In this document: piece by piece, positions 7,523 to 16,432 of the stretch
Layout of the letters: each line of letters opens with the position of its first letter
Numbering within the stretch: the first letter of the stretch is position 1
Origin: Psychroflexus lacisalsi
GTDB taxonomy: Bacteria; Bacteroidota; Bacteroidia; Flavobacteriales; Flavobacteriaceae
Reading direction: 5' to 3'
DNA length: 64,000 nucleotides
Assembly (NCBI RefSeq): GCF_020164495.1
Contig: NZ_JAIQYZ010000001.1
Coordinates: 744,001-808,000 of the forward strand
Translations under genes and position numbers: made by a program
Notes under the pieces: model-generated
The model's input: only the letters and a program-made list of their open reading frames with translations
The model's database searches: none
What the model was told of the DNA's origin: nothing

Positions 7523-9568
7523 ATGAATTATACACGTCTTAGCTTATTTTTATTTGGTTTTATTTCGTTCTTAAATATCCAACTTTACGCGCAAGTAGAG
7601 GAAAACCATTTTGATTATATGGATCTTTTTGACTTACAGATGGTTTCAAATCCTGAGATTTCCCCAGATGGGAGCACTATAATTTATGAAAGACATCAAT
7701 TTGATGTAATGACAGACCGTAGATTAGTAAATCTATGGCAAATCTCTTTTGATGGCATGGACCATTATCCAATCACCTCTGGAACTAAGAATCACGGGAA
7801 TGTCACGTGGTCTCCACAAGGGGATAAATTTGCATTTACTTCCAATCAAGATGGTTCGAATCAACTATATGTGTATTGGATAAAATCAAAAACAACTGCG
7901 GCTCTTACCAATTTTACTGAAAGTCCTGGAAGCATAAGTTGGTCTCCAGATGGGTCTCAACTGCTTTTCAGTAAGTTTGTTAAAGAATCTTCTAAAGCTG
8001 TGAAACCAGGCATACCAGCTCCTCCTTCTGGAGCTCAGTGGGAAAAAGAAGCTGATGTGATAGACAAAGCTGTATACCGAAGAGATGGAGGGGGTTATGT
8101 CCAAGATGGGTACAGCCATTTATTTATAATTTCAGCAGAAGGAGGAACTGCTCGTCAACTCACGTCTGGTCCACATCAATATGGGTCTCCTTCCTGGGCT
8201 CCAGATGGAGAGCATATTTTGTACACCGTCAACAAATCTGAAAATGCTGAACTTGATCCTAACAATGAGCAAATCTTTCAGCAAAACATTACAACAAGAA
8301 AGGTAGAGCAACTCACAAATGAGCGTGGACCTTTCAACTCACCAAAAATTTCTCCAGATGGAAAATATATTGCTTATACAGGTTTCAAAGATAAATTTGT
8401 AGGATACCAATTAACTCAACTTTATTTGATGAACAGAGATAATAAACAAGTTGAAGTCTTATCAAACAATTTCACTCAAGACATTTCATCCATAACTTGG
8501 TCTAAAGATAGCAAGTCTATCTATTTTAGATACGATGAAGAGGGTAATAGTAAAGTTGGCAAAATAGATCTGAATGGAAATGTAAGCTTGGTAGCAGAAA
8601 ACCTAGGTTCTGCAAGTATTGGAAGACCTTATGGTGGTGGAAGTTATTCAGTTTCAGATAAGGGTAACATAGCGTTTTCTCATGTTACAACTTCAACCCC
8701 TTCAGAATTGGCTGTTATGAGTAGAAAATCAAATTCGCAACCTAAACGTTTAACCAATTTAAACGAGAATCTCCTTAAGTCTAAAAAAATAGGAAAGGTT
8801 GAGGAGTTTTGGGTAGATTCATCAGTAGACGGTTTTAAAGTTCAGGGTTGGATCATCACACCACCAAACTTTGACCCCTCTAAAAAATATCCAATGATTT
8901 TAGAAATTCATGGTGGTCCTTATACCAATTATGGCTCGCGATTTTCTCCAGAATTGCAATTTATGGCAAGTCGAGGTTATGTCGTTGTATATACCAATCC
9001 GCGTGGAAGTACAAGCTATGGAGATGGGTTTGCTGCTTACATCAATCACAACTATCCAAGCGAAGATTACAACGATTTAATGGATGCTACAGAGCATGTA
9101 GTAGATCAAGGTTATGTCGACGACAACAACTTATTTATCACAGGAGGCAGTGGAGGAGGAGTACTTACCGCCTGGTCAATTGGTAAGACAGATAGGTTTA
9201 AGGCTGCTGTAGTGGCAAAACCAGTGATCAATTGGTATAGTTTTGTTTTAACTGCAGATGGCTCACCATTCTTCTCAAAATACTGGTTTAAAGACAAGCC
9301 GTGGGAATCTCCGGAAGATTATTTAAAGTTCTCTCCAATTTCACTGGTAGGAAATGTAAAAACTCCAACGATGCTTTTGACTGGTCAAGAGGATTATAGA
9401 ACACCTATGAGTGAAACCGAGCAGTACTATTCTGCATTAAAGCTTCAGGGAATTGATGCAGTGATGGTAAGAATCGCAGGTTCTGGTCATGGTATTGCAG
9501 GAAAGCCAAGTAATTTGTTTAGAAAAGTTGGTTATATCACAAATTGGTTTGAAAAATACAAAGACTGA
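7523..9568 (+). CDS. Exported S9-family peptidase (prolyl oligopeptidase type)
   Basis: Serine peptidase of 681 aa related to dipeptidyl/acylaminoacyl peptidases. A Sec signal ends near residue 23 (QLYA|Q). The N-terminal half is a beta-propeller with repeated TolB/PD40 blades of the form SPDG (PEISPDGSTIIYE, ITWSPDGSQLLFS-type repeats). The C-terminal alpha/beta-hydrolase domain has Ser543 in GGSGGG, Asp624 in GQEDYRTP and His656 in GSGHGIAG, a complete triad. It lies 12 bp downstream of the lipoprotein amidase, implying one transcript. The likely role is periplasmic breakdown of oligopeptides. Length and blade layout are normal for the family. Confidence 0.93.
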   Translation: MNYTRLSLFLFGFISFLNIQLYAQVEENHFDYMDLFDLQMVSNPEISPDGSTIIYERHQFDVMTDRRLVNLWQISFDGMDHYPITSGTKNHGNVTWSPQGDKFAFTSNQDGSNQLYVYWIKSKTTAALTNFTESPGSISWSPDGSQLLFSKFVKESSKAVKPGIPAPPSGAQWEKEADVIDKAVYRRDGGGYVQDGYSHLFIISAEGGTARQLTSGPHQYGSPSWAPDGEHILYTVNKSENAELDPNNEQIFQQNITTRKVEQLTNERGPFNSPKISPDGKYIAYTGFKDKFVGYQLTQLYLMNRDNKQVEVLSNNFTQDISSITWSKDSKSIYFRYDEEGNSKVGKIDLNGNVSLVAENLGSASIGRPYGGGSYSVSDKGNIAFSHVTTSTPSELAVMSRKSNSQPKRLTNLNENLLKSKKIGKVEEFWVDSSVDGFKVQGWIITPPNFDPSKKYPMILEIHGGPYTNYGSRFSPELQFMASRGYVVVYTNPRGSTSYGDGFAAYINHNYPSEDYNDLMDATEHVVDQGYVDDNNLFITGGSGGGVLTAWSIGKTDRFKAAVVAKPVINWYSFVLTADGSPFFSKYWFKDKPWESPEDYLKFSPISLVGNVKTPTMLLTGQEDYRTPMSETEQYYSALKLQGIDAVMVRIAGSGHGIAGKPSNLFRKVGYITNWFEKYKD

Positions 9569-9721
9569 TTTTTTCCAATATTCATTTAGTTTTATTCTGA
9601 ATTTGAAACGAACTAACTTCAGGCTTTACTATTGAATCACTCTTTGTTTAATTATTAATAAAATTAAGGTGAAAATTAATATCATTTAGATTTAGTTTTC
9701 ACCTTTGTGTTTTTATACGTT

Positions 9722-10411
9722 ATGTCACAAATTACCACACTTACCGTTTTGACTTATAATAACTTTGCTGATAAATTCTGGGCATTGTCGATGATGCAAT
9801 TCGGTCATCGCTATATGAAAACAGTTGAAGGACAAAGCTTTTATAAATTAATGGGAAGCGGGAAGGATAATTTTAATCCCTTTCCAGATTGGAATGTGTA
9901 TGCGGTATTACAAGTTTGGGATGATAAGTCTAATGCTCAGGACTTTTTTGAAACGCATCACTTAAGTCAGCTCTATAAAAAGCATGCTACTAAAATGGAA
10001 GTGCTTTATCTTGAAAGTATTCAAGCTAGAGGTTTGTGGAATGGTAAGAACCCATTTCAGTCTTCAGTTCAAGCTAAAGATATAGCTGAAAATGATAAGA
10101 TTGCCGTGATTACTAGGGCTAGCATTAAGACCAATATGCTTCTGAAATTCTGGAAATTTGTCCCTGAATCTCAAAAACCACTTGAAAACGCTGAGGGACT
10201 AATCTACACAAAGGGCTTTGGGGAACTGCCGTTTGTAGAAATGGCTACATTCAGTATTTGGGAAACTATGGATAGTCTACAGGCTTATGCTTATCAAAGT
10301 CATGAGCATATCAAAGCCATCCAAAAAACTAGAAAGCTGGACTGGTATAGTGAAGAACTTTTTTCAAGATTTAGGCTTCAAAAGAAAATTATTATGAAGG
10401 ATGCTAGTTAG
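9722..10411 (+). CDS. crtA: CrtA-related carotenoid oxygenase (spheroidene monooxygenase-like; likely 2-hydroxylase)
   Basis: Protein of about 229 aa of the CrtA family, recognised from ITTLTVLTYNNFADKFWAL, MMQFGHRYMK, SFYKLMGSGKDNFNPFPDW and the C-terminal ESHEH-like region (QSHEHIKAIQKTRKLDWYSEE). In flavobacteria a crtA-related gene (reported from Flavobacterium P99-3) acts as a carotenoid 2-hydroxylase in myxol synthesis, which fits this locus. The open frame extends back to a GTG at 9707, but ATG at 9722 gives the family start MSQITTL. A near-consensus box CACCTTTG (9700-9707) sits just upstream. It is convergent with crtY, and the two genes overlap by 4 bp at their 3' ends, so it is expressed separately from the main crt operon. 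Confidence 0.82.
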   Translation: MSQITTLTVLTYNNFADKFWALSMMQFGHRYMKTVEGQSFYKLMGSGKDNFNPFPDWNVYAVLQVWDDKSNAQDFFETHHLSQLYKKHATKMEVLYLESIQARGLWNGKNPFQSSVQAKDIAENDKIAVITRASIKTNMLLKFWKFVPESQKPLENAEGLIYTKGFGELPFVEMATFSIWETMDSLQAYAYQSHEHIKAIQKTRKLDWYSEELFSRFRLQKKIIMKDAS

Positions 10412-11568
10412 GTATTAAAACCATCTTTTGCATGTCTCAAAAATCCCTTAATGAAAGGGGATGAGCTTAAATTCATTATGATTTTTAGATCCTCCTGGAA
10501 TGAAGATTTTTCGTCAAGAAATCTAAAAATAGTTTGAATTGAATTGTTTTTGTACATCCTGTAAAATAATTCCTCCCCGAATGAATTTTCTTTAGTGAGC
10601 ACTTCAAGAAAAATTTTATCGTAATGCTTATATTTTTTTGGTGAAGAATCTTTATAAAAATCTTGTTTTGATTTTAGGAACTTGATTATGTTTTGACTTT
10701 TCCTCTCGCAATTTTTAAAAGAATAACCAGATGAGGCTTTCACCCAGCCTCCGGCTGTTCCTATTTTGATGATATGTTTTTGATTGAAATCTTCAAAAGG
10801 AAAGTTGGTCATTGGTATGATACCATTTTCAGTTTCAAGAATAGTAAAATCTTCAACTTTTAAATTCTCTGTAATATATTTTTGCAAATAATCATCATAA
10901 GTGGATTCACTGACAAGGTCTGGACTAAAATAGGTAAACTCCACTAAAGCTTTTGTTGAGGAAAAGGGTAAAATGTAGGTAAAACTGGTCGTCTCTCCAT
11001 CTTTTAGGTCATAATCCATCATCGTGAATTTTGACTCATCAAAAACTGGCGTTTTTGTTTCAATAATCCACCCCTTGAAATGTTGAGCTATGTTTAAATA
11101 GTCTGTATCGTCTAAAGAATAGCTTGGTGGAATTCTACTATCAAACACATATTTAGCCTGATAATTTCCACCAGTTGTTGTGATGATGGCGCTTTCTTGG
11201 GACTGAACTATTTTTTGAACTTCCTCAGTCTTCCAGTCGATGTTTGGTTTCTGAAGCTTTATTTTTGCGTCAGCATAAAACTGAGCTGACCTTAGCATCT
11301 TGTAGCTGTACTTTTTTAGGTCTAGAATAATGTTTTCTCCATTCGCTTTTACAATGCCTTTATCCCAGGTTTTAGTCACCAAATGGTCCCATTTTCCTTT
11401 GCCTTTTTCCCAGAAACTCCACGTTCTATCGTTTTTATCTTTTTGATCTTTATCCAAGATCAAAATGGATTTATTTTTAAAAAAGACATCATCGTTCATT
11501 GCAAGAGCAAGATTTAATCCAGCTGCACCAGCACCAACAATTATGTAATCATATTTAGAAATAGACAT
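10408..11568 (-). CDS. crtY: Lycopene beta-cyclase
   Basis: FAD-dependent cyclase of 386 aa forming a beta-ionone ring on a linear carotene end. The N-terminus carries the dinucleotide-binding motif YDYIIVGAGAAGLNLA, followed by the lycopene-cyclase signature DRTWSFWEK (about 47-55). The later GTAGGWVKASSGYSF block is also characteristic. It is the last gene of the minus-strand carotenoid operon, and its start overlaps the end of the cruF-like gene by 14 bp, suggesting translational coupling. With CrtD and a CruF-like hydratase in the same operon, it probably cyclises only one end of the molecule, giving a monocyclic product. It is not a fused CrtYcd type. Confidence 0.9.
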   Translation of the reverse strand: MSISKYDYIIVGAGAAGLNLALAMNDDVFFKNKSILILDKDQKDKNDRTWSFWEKGKGKWDHLVTKTWDKGIVKANGENIILDLKKYSYKMLRSAQFYADAKIKLQKPNIDWKTEEVQKIVQSQESAIITTTGGNYQAKYVFDSRIPPSYSLDDTDYLNIAQHFKGWIIETKTPVFDESKFTMMDYDLKDGETTSFTYILPFSSTKALVEFTYFSPDLVSESTYDDYLQKYITENLKVEDFTILETENGIIPMTNFPFEDFNQKHIIKIGTAGGWVKASSGYSFKNCERKSQNIIKFLKSKQDFYKDSSPKKYKHYDKIFLEVLTKENSFGEELFYRMYKNNSIQTIFRFLDEKSSFQEDLKIIMNLSSSPFIKGFLRHAKDGFNT

Positions 11569-12199
11569 AGAAGTAGATAAAGAATACGAGTTGAACTAAG
11601 TATAAATTGAAGGAAATCAGAAATTGCCCTTTTATTTTGGCAAGATGAAATACGAGATGAAATATAAACGAGATAATACCCCAGGCAATATAATTATCTA
11701 TGGGAGCATAGCCTCCCGAGAATTCCCAGAAATCAAATATTGGAGCTACTTTTTCCATGAATAAATCTAAAAATAGCATCATGAAGGTCCCCAATAAAGA
11801 TTTTAAAAATATATTGTCGGATAAGTGATTGGCGACTGCACCACATGTAAATGTCAACATTGCCCAATTAACTCCGATGAGAATTGGAACTTCAAAAATC
11901 TTCGGTCCAAAATTATCTCCGTAGGCATATTCTCCAAAAAACAAACCGAAGGTTACTCCTAGATATTCTGCGTAGATACCCAAAACTCCAAATAGAATAA
12001 ATAAAATCCATTTTTTGATAGTCTCCAGTGGAAAGAAAAATATGAGAGCGAGAAACATGATGAATAGATTGAGAGCTGTTCTGCTCGCAAACCAATCTTG
12101 ATACCCTAGACTTATTCCTATTATCCCAGAAATGTGAAAAAGCCAGAGAATTCCAATAGCTATAAGAACGTACTTTTTTTCTTTGTAGAGGCTTTTCAT
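11555..12199 (-). CDS. Carotenoid biosynthesis membrane protein, CruF-like (1',2'-hydratase candidate)
   Basis: Integral membrane protein of 214 aa with about seven hydrophobic helices, belonging to the carotenoid biosynthesis family (DUF422) that contains CruF. The pattern FPLETIKKW, then AEYLGVTFGLFFGEYAYG and MEKVAPIFDFWEF, is typical. CruF-type enzymes add water across the 1,2 double bond of a psi end group, giving a tertiary hydroxyl. That step, followed by CrtD desaturation, makes the acyclic half of saproxanthin and myxol. The gene sits between crtD (9 bp upstream) and crtY (overlapping). Some family members have other roles, so the hydratase call is an inference from context. Confidence 0.8.
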   Translation of the reverse strand: MKSLYKEKKYVLIAIGILWLFHISGIIGISLGYQDWFASRTALNLFIMFLALIFFFPLETIKKWILFILFGVLGIYAEYLGVTFGLFFGEYAYGDNFGPKIFEVPILIGVNWAMLTFTCGAVANHLSDNIFLKSLLGTFMMLFLDLFMEKVAPIFDFWEFSGGYAPIDNYIAWGIISFIFHLVFHLAKIKGQFLISFNLYLVQLVFFIYFYVYF

Positions 12200-12208
12200 T
12201 CACATAAA

Positions 12209-13678
12209 TTAGGCTTGTGGAACTAAGTCTGAAACGATTTTGGCAGATAGTAAGCATAATGGAATGCCACCACCTGGGTGAACACTACCACCACAAAAAT
12301 AGAGGTTTTTTATTTTAGAACTAAAGTTAGGGTGTCTTAAAAATGCAGCAAACTTGTCATTGCTTGAAGTACCGTATAAAGAACCTTGAAAAGAAGCAGT
12401 CGCCGACTCAATGGTCTCTGGAGTTTCAACATGTTCTATTTCAATATGATTTTCAATCTTGGTGCCCAGGCATTTATTTATTTTGGCAATAACTTTCTCC
12501 CTGATGTAAGTAGTTTGAGCTGACCAGTCTTGACCACAATTTGTAGGGGCGTTAACCATGACAAACCAGTTTTCGCAACCTTTTGGAGCATCATCATCTA
12601 CTTCTTTAGAAGTTATATTGATGTAAACCGTTGGATCATCAGCAAAATACTTTTTATTAAAAAGATGATCGAATTCCTTTTTATAATCTTCTGTAAATAG
12701 AATATTGTGTAAGTCGAGCTCTTTGAACTTTTTATTGACACCCCAATAAAAAATTAATGCTGAACTCGAGCGTTCTTGTTCCAATGTTTTTTTCGGTGGT
12801 GTTGCTTTTTTCAGTAAAGATTTATAAGCAGAATAGACATCCATATTACAGATGACCACGTCAAAATTATATTCTTCTTGATCGATTTTTATACCCCTTA
12901 TTTTTTTGTCGTCATAAAGTATCTCATCAACTTTTTGGTTGAGTTTAAAAACGATTCCGACGTCCTTGGCCAATTTGGTGAGGCTTTGTGAGATGTCATG
13001 CATTCCATGTTTTGGGATATATGCTCCATAATTCATTTCCAAATGCGGAATCATAGACATAATTCCAGGAGTTTTGTACGGAGAAGATCCGTTGTAAGTA
13101 GCGAATCTGTTGAAGAGTTGAACGAGCTTAGGATGTTCAAAGTACTTTTCATTGACATCGTTTAGGCTGTTGTCTAGATGAAGTTTACCAAGATTAAGAA
13201 TAGCTTTTAAAGTACCTTTAGATAAATACGTGCTAAATTTATGAAGTGATTTTTCTAAAAAAAGCTTGGATGTAAGATCGTATTTAGTTTGAGTACTCTT
13301 TAAATAATCACTTAAATTATTTTCGGGTTCATTAAAGGTTTTTGAAGCCTCTTTTATAAATACACTTTTATCTGCATTAACTTGAAACTGTTGGCCATCT
13401 TCCCAAAAATAATTGCAGATGGTGCTTTTTCTTTTGTATTCAAAATAGGATTTTGGATCCATATCATATAATCCGAAAAGCTCATCTACAAGTTGAGGCA
13501 TAGTAAAAAGGGACGGGCCATAATCAAACCTGTAATCACCTCTACGAAAACTATGAAGCTTGCCTCCAGTATAATTGTTTTGTTCAAAAACTTCGACGTG
13601 ATAGCCTTTAGCTCTTAGGCGTAATGCTGATGCAATTCCGGCGATACCAGAACCAACAACTGCAACTTTCATTTTCAT
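12209..13678 (-). CDS. crtD: CrtD-type carotenoid 3,4-desaturase
   Basis: FAD-dependent phytoene-desaturase-family enzyme of 489 aa. The N-terminal motif is VAVVGSGIAGIASALRLRAKGY with FEQNNYTGGKLHSF, and the C-terminal FAD-contact block is LYFCGGSVHPGGGIPLCLLSAK. This is the second CrtI-like gene of the locus. Its separation from the crtI-crtB pair and its position next to crtZ and the cruF-like gene fit 1-hydroxycarotenoid 3,4-desaturase (CrtD) of Bacteroidetes, as does the internal PGIMSMIPHLEMNYGAY. CrtI-family paralogues are hard to assign by sequence alone, so the exact substrate is inferred from the operon. It abuts crtZ (stop at 13679). A second ATG at 13672 is an alternative start. 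Confidence 0.85.
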   Translation of the reverse strand: MKMKVAVVGSGIAGIASALRLRAKGYHVEVFEQNNYTGGKLHSFRRGDYRFDYGPSLFTMPQLVDELFGLYDMDPKSYFEYKRKSTICNYFWEDGQQFQVNADKSVFIKEASKTFNEPENNLSDYLKSTQTKYDLTSKLFLEKSLHKFSTYLSKGTLKAILNLGKLHLDNSLNDVNEKYFEHPKLVQLFNRFATYNGSSPYKTPGIMSMIPHLEMNYGAYIPKHGMHDISQSLTKLAKDVGIVFKLNQKVDEILYDDKKIRGIKIDQEEYNFDVVICNMDVYSAYKSLLKKATPPKKTLEQERSSSALIFYWGVNKKFKELDLHNILFTEDYKKEFDHLFNKKYFADDPTVYINITSKEVDDDAPKGCENWFVMVNAPTNCGQDWSAQTTYIREKVIAKINKCLGTKIENHIEIEHVETPETIESATASFQGSLYGTSSNDKFAAFLRHPNFSSKIKNLYFCGGSVHPGGGIPLCLLSAKIVSDLVPQA

Positions 13679-14125
13679 CTACTTGTTGTTTTTCAGAAAA
13701 CGTTTGGGTGGTATAAGCATACCAAAACACTCGCTATCTTCTTTTCCTAAATGTTTATGATGGATTTTGTGTGCTCTACGTATTCCTTTTGCATACCAGT
13801 GGTCTGCTTTTCGAAATAATTTAAACCTTTGATGAATGAATATGTCATGGACAAGAAAATAGGCTAACCCATAACCAGCAATACCAGCTCCAATTGCTAC
13901 TGCAAACTGAAATTCTGCGACCATGAAAAAGTACATACTCACCACAGCATAGAAGACGAAAAATAAATCGTTGCGCTCCCACCAGCTTTTATGATCTTTT
14001 AAATGATGATCTTTATGAAGTGCCCACAAAAACCCATGCATAACATATTTGTGCGTAAACCACGCCATAAATTCCATTCCCAAAAATGTTGCAATAAATA
14101 CAACAATCCAAATCAATATATCCAT
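13679..14125 (-). CDS. crtZ: Beta-carotene 3-hydroxylase
   Basis: Membrane di-iron hydroxylase of 148 aa that adds the 3-OH to the beta-ring. All histidine motifs of the fatty-acid-hydroxylase/CrtZ family are present: H25-x4-H30, H37-xx-H40-H41, H93-x4-H98 and H119-xx-H122-H123. Hydrophobic helices lie at about 3-20, 53-70 and 74-95. It follows crtB by 4 bp and immediately precedes crtD, so it is within the crt operon. With CrtY it yields the 3-hydroxy-beta ring of zeaxanthin-, saproxanthin- or myxol-type pigments. Confidence 0.94.
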   Translation of the reverse strand: MDILIWIVVFIATFLGMEFMAWFTHKYVMHGFLWALHKDHHLKDHKSWWERNDLFFVFYAVVSMYFFMVAEFQFAVAIGAGIAGYGLAYFLVHDIFIHQRFKLFRKADHWYAKGIRRAHKIHHKHLGKEDSECFGMLIPPKRFLKNNK

Positions 14126-14129
14126 AATG

Positions 14130-14987
14130 TTAAACTAAATTAAACCTACAAGAAATATAGGATTTTGCAAGCAGACTAGCTTTTTGATAATTGGGTACTC
14201 TTATTCTCTTATTCTTTATTTCTAAAGAAGGTGTATTTTTTAATTTTTGAAGCAGCTTGGAGTAATAAATGTAAGCTGTATAAACTCCAAGCTTGGCCTC
14301 GACAGGTAATTTTCCAATACCTCTTAAACCTGCTTTAAAATCTTCATCAATTTCCGATATAATAGTATTTTTTGTTTCTTCATCCAAACGGCTTAAATCT
14401 GCATTTGGAAAATAAGATCTTTCCAATTCTTCACAATCTGCTTTTAGGTCACGTAAAAAATTTACTTTTTGAAAAGCGGACCCTAAACGCATTGCATCAT
14501 TTTTTAAACTTTCGTATGCTTCTTTATCCCCCTTGACAAATACCTTAAGACACATCAAACCCACTACATCTGCGCTTCCGTAGATATAGGCTTCGTATTC
14601 TTCTTGAGTTAAATAATTGGATTTGTGTAAATCCTTTTCCATGCTATCCATGAAAGACTCATACAAATGAGCATCGATATCATACTTATGAACTGTTTCC
14701 TGAAAACTATTCAAAATGGGGTTAAGGCTGATCTTTTGATCTAAGGATTCGTATAAGTCATTTTTAAAATTTCTAAAAAGCTTGGACTTATCATAATCAT
14801 GAAAAGTGTCAACAATTTCATCCGCAAATCTTACAAACCCATAAATATTATAAATGTCTTGCCTTATTGAAGGTGCAAGTAATTTTGTTGCAATCGAAAA
14901 AGATGTACTGTAAGAATTTGTAACTAGCTTACTGCAATCTCTCGAAACTGTATCAAACAATGATTTCATTAGTTTAGTTTTTTTCAA
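14130..14987 (-). CDS. crtB: Phytoene synthase
   Basis: Squalene/phytoene synthase family enzyme of 285 aa condensing two geranylgeranyl diphosphates to phytoene. The two Asp-rich Mg-diphosphate motifs are visible: DEIVD in FVRFADEIVDTF (about 70-80) and the second in NFLRDLKADCEE (about 175-187). YSTSFSIATKLL at the N-terminus is typical. It overlaps crtI by 14 bp, the usual crtI-crtB coupling. No geranylgeranyl diphosphate synthase gene (crtE) is in the window, so that precursor enzyme must be encoded elsewhere. Confidence 0.95.
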   Translation of the reverse strand: MKKTKLMKSLFDTVSRDCSKLVTNSYSTSFSIATKLLAPSIRQDIYNIYGFVRFADEIVDTFHDYDKSKLFRNFKNDLYESLDQKISLNPILNSFQETVHKYDIDAHLYESFMDSMEKDLHKSNYLTQEEYEAYIYGSADVVGLMCLKVFVKGDKEAYESLKNDAMRLGSAFQKVNFLRDLKADCEELERSYFPNADLSRLDEETKNTIISEIDEDFKAGLRGIGKLPVEAKLGVYTAYIYYSKLLQKLKNTPSLEIKNKRIRVPNYQKASLLAKSYISCRFNLV

Positions 14988-16431
14988 TTAATTCAGATAC
15001 CAATTTACCTGATATTAATGCTGGTGGAACGCCAGGACCAGGAACTGTCAATTGCCCTGTAAAATAAAGGTTATTAACCTTTTTACTCTTTAATTTTGGT
15101 CTTAAAAAAGCCGTTTGTAACAATGTGTTTGCCATACCATAAGCGTTTCCTTTATAAGAATTATAATCTTCTACAAAGTCATTAACACAAAACGACCTTT
15201 TAAAGATAATATTTTTCTGGACGCTTTGTTCGGTCAAAGATTCAAACCTTGTCATGATTTTGTTAAAGTATTCTCCCCTTAGTTCTTCTGTATCCTCTAT
15301 TCCCGGAGCTATGGGTACAAGAAAAAAACCATTTTCGTGACCTTCTGGTGCTGTGGAAGGATCAGTTATAGATGTGAAGTTAGCATAAAACAAAGGTTCA
15401 TCAGGCCATTTTGGAGTCGTGTAAATGTCTTTAGCATGCTCATTGAAGTCCACATCAAAGAATAAATTATGATGTTTTATATTTTTAAGTTTTTTATCAA
15501 AACCAATATAAAATAGAAGTGAGGAGGGTGCAAAAACTTTCTTATTCCAATAGGCTTCGGAATATTGACGATGCTTTTGATCCAGTAAAGTTTCTGTATG
15601 GTGATAATCTGCCCCTGATAAAATAGTGTCAAAATTTAAAGTTTCACCATTTACTTCTAAAGCGGTAGCAGTATTATTTTTAACTTCAATTTTATCGATG
15701 TTAGCATTCGTGTTAACTTTGACACCAAGGGATTTTGCCAATTTAACCATAGCAGCAATAACTTCGTGAAAACCTCCTTTTGGGTGCCAGGTGCCCAAAC
15801 CAAAGTCAGCGTAATTCATGAAATTGTAAAATGATGGGGTTTCACTTGGCTTAGCTCCTAGAAATAAAACAGGAAACTTTAGAATTTGTTTGAGTTTTTC
15901 ACTTTTAAATTCTTTTTCAACATCTTTATCAACAGTGCTAAAAAACTCACCTAATTTGGTAATAGTTTTTGGAGTAACTAATTCTAAAGGGGAAACTCCT
16001 GGTTTATAAACCAAATCTTTTATTGCTATGTCGTAATTATCACGAGCATTGTCAATAAATTTTTTAAGTTTTTTGGCTCCATTTTCTTCTTCTTTATCAA
16101 AAATCTTATAGATTTTATCTAGGCTATCACCAATTTCTATGGTTTCACCTCCCTCGAAAATGACCTGGTAACCCGGGTCTAACTTATCGAGTTCATAAAA
16201 GTCAGAGGGTTTTTTTCCAAAATCTGCAAAAAATCTTTCAAAAACATCAGGCATCCAATACCAGGATGGGCCCATATCAAAAGTGAATCCTTTCTCTTTA
16301 AAGCGTCTTGCTCTACCTCCAAGGCTATCGTTTTTTTCAAAAATTTCAACTGTATTACCATTTTGGGCGAGATAACATGCCGCCGCCAAGGATGAAAAGC
16401 CGGAGCCAATTATTGCAATCGATTTACTCAT
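14974..16431 (-). CDS. crtI: Phytoene desaturase
   Basis: FAD-dependent desaturase of 485 aa converting phytoene to lycopene. The N-terminal Rossmann motif is IAIIGSGFSSLAAACYLA with FEKNDSLGGRARRF, followed by FDMGPSWYWMPDVF. The C-terminal FAD block is LYFTGQLTVPGPGVPPALISGK, the classic CrtI signature. It is the first structural gene after the MerR-like regulator, with one base between that stop and the crtI ATG, and it overlaps crtB at its end. This makes it the canonical CrtI, with the second desaturase at 12.2-13.7 kb being CrtD. Confidence 0.95.
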   Translation of the reverse strand: MSKSIAIIGSGFSSLAAACYLAQNGNTVEIFEKNDSLGGRARRFKEKGFTFDMGPSWYWMPDVFERFFADFGKKPSDFYELDKLDPGYQVIFEGGETIEIGDSLDKIYKIFDKEEENGAKKLKKFIDNARDNYDIAIKDLVYKPGVSPLELVTPKTITKLGEFFSTVDKDVEKEFKSEKLKQILKFPVLFLGAKPSETPSFYNFMNYADFGLGTWHPKGGFHEVIAAMVKLAKSLGVKVNTNANIDKIEVKNNTATALEVNGETLNFDTILSGADYHHTETLLDQKHRQYSEAYWNKKVFAPSSLLFYIGFDKKLKNIKHHNLFFDVDFNEHAKDIYTTPKWPDEPLFYANFTSITDPSTAPEGHENGFFLVPIAPGIEDTEELRGEYFNKIMTRFESLTEQSVQKNIIFKRSFCVNDFVEDYNSYKGNAYGMANTLLQTAFLRPKLKSKKVNNLYFTGQLTVPGPGVPPALISGKLVSELIEKN

Positions 16432-16432
16432 T

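Noticed and set aside
11913-12257. 114-aa minus-strand frame overlapping the cruF-like gene
   Set aside because: It is a shadow frame of the cruF-like gene in another reading frame, with no family resemblance.
12209-16431. Two CrtI-like genes read as a simple duplication
   Set aside because: Their sequence details and positions differ; one matches CrtI next to crtB and the other CrtD next to the cruF-like gene.
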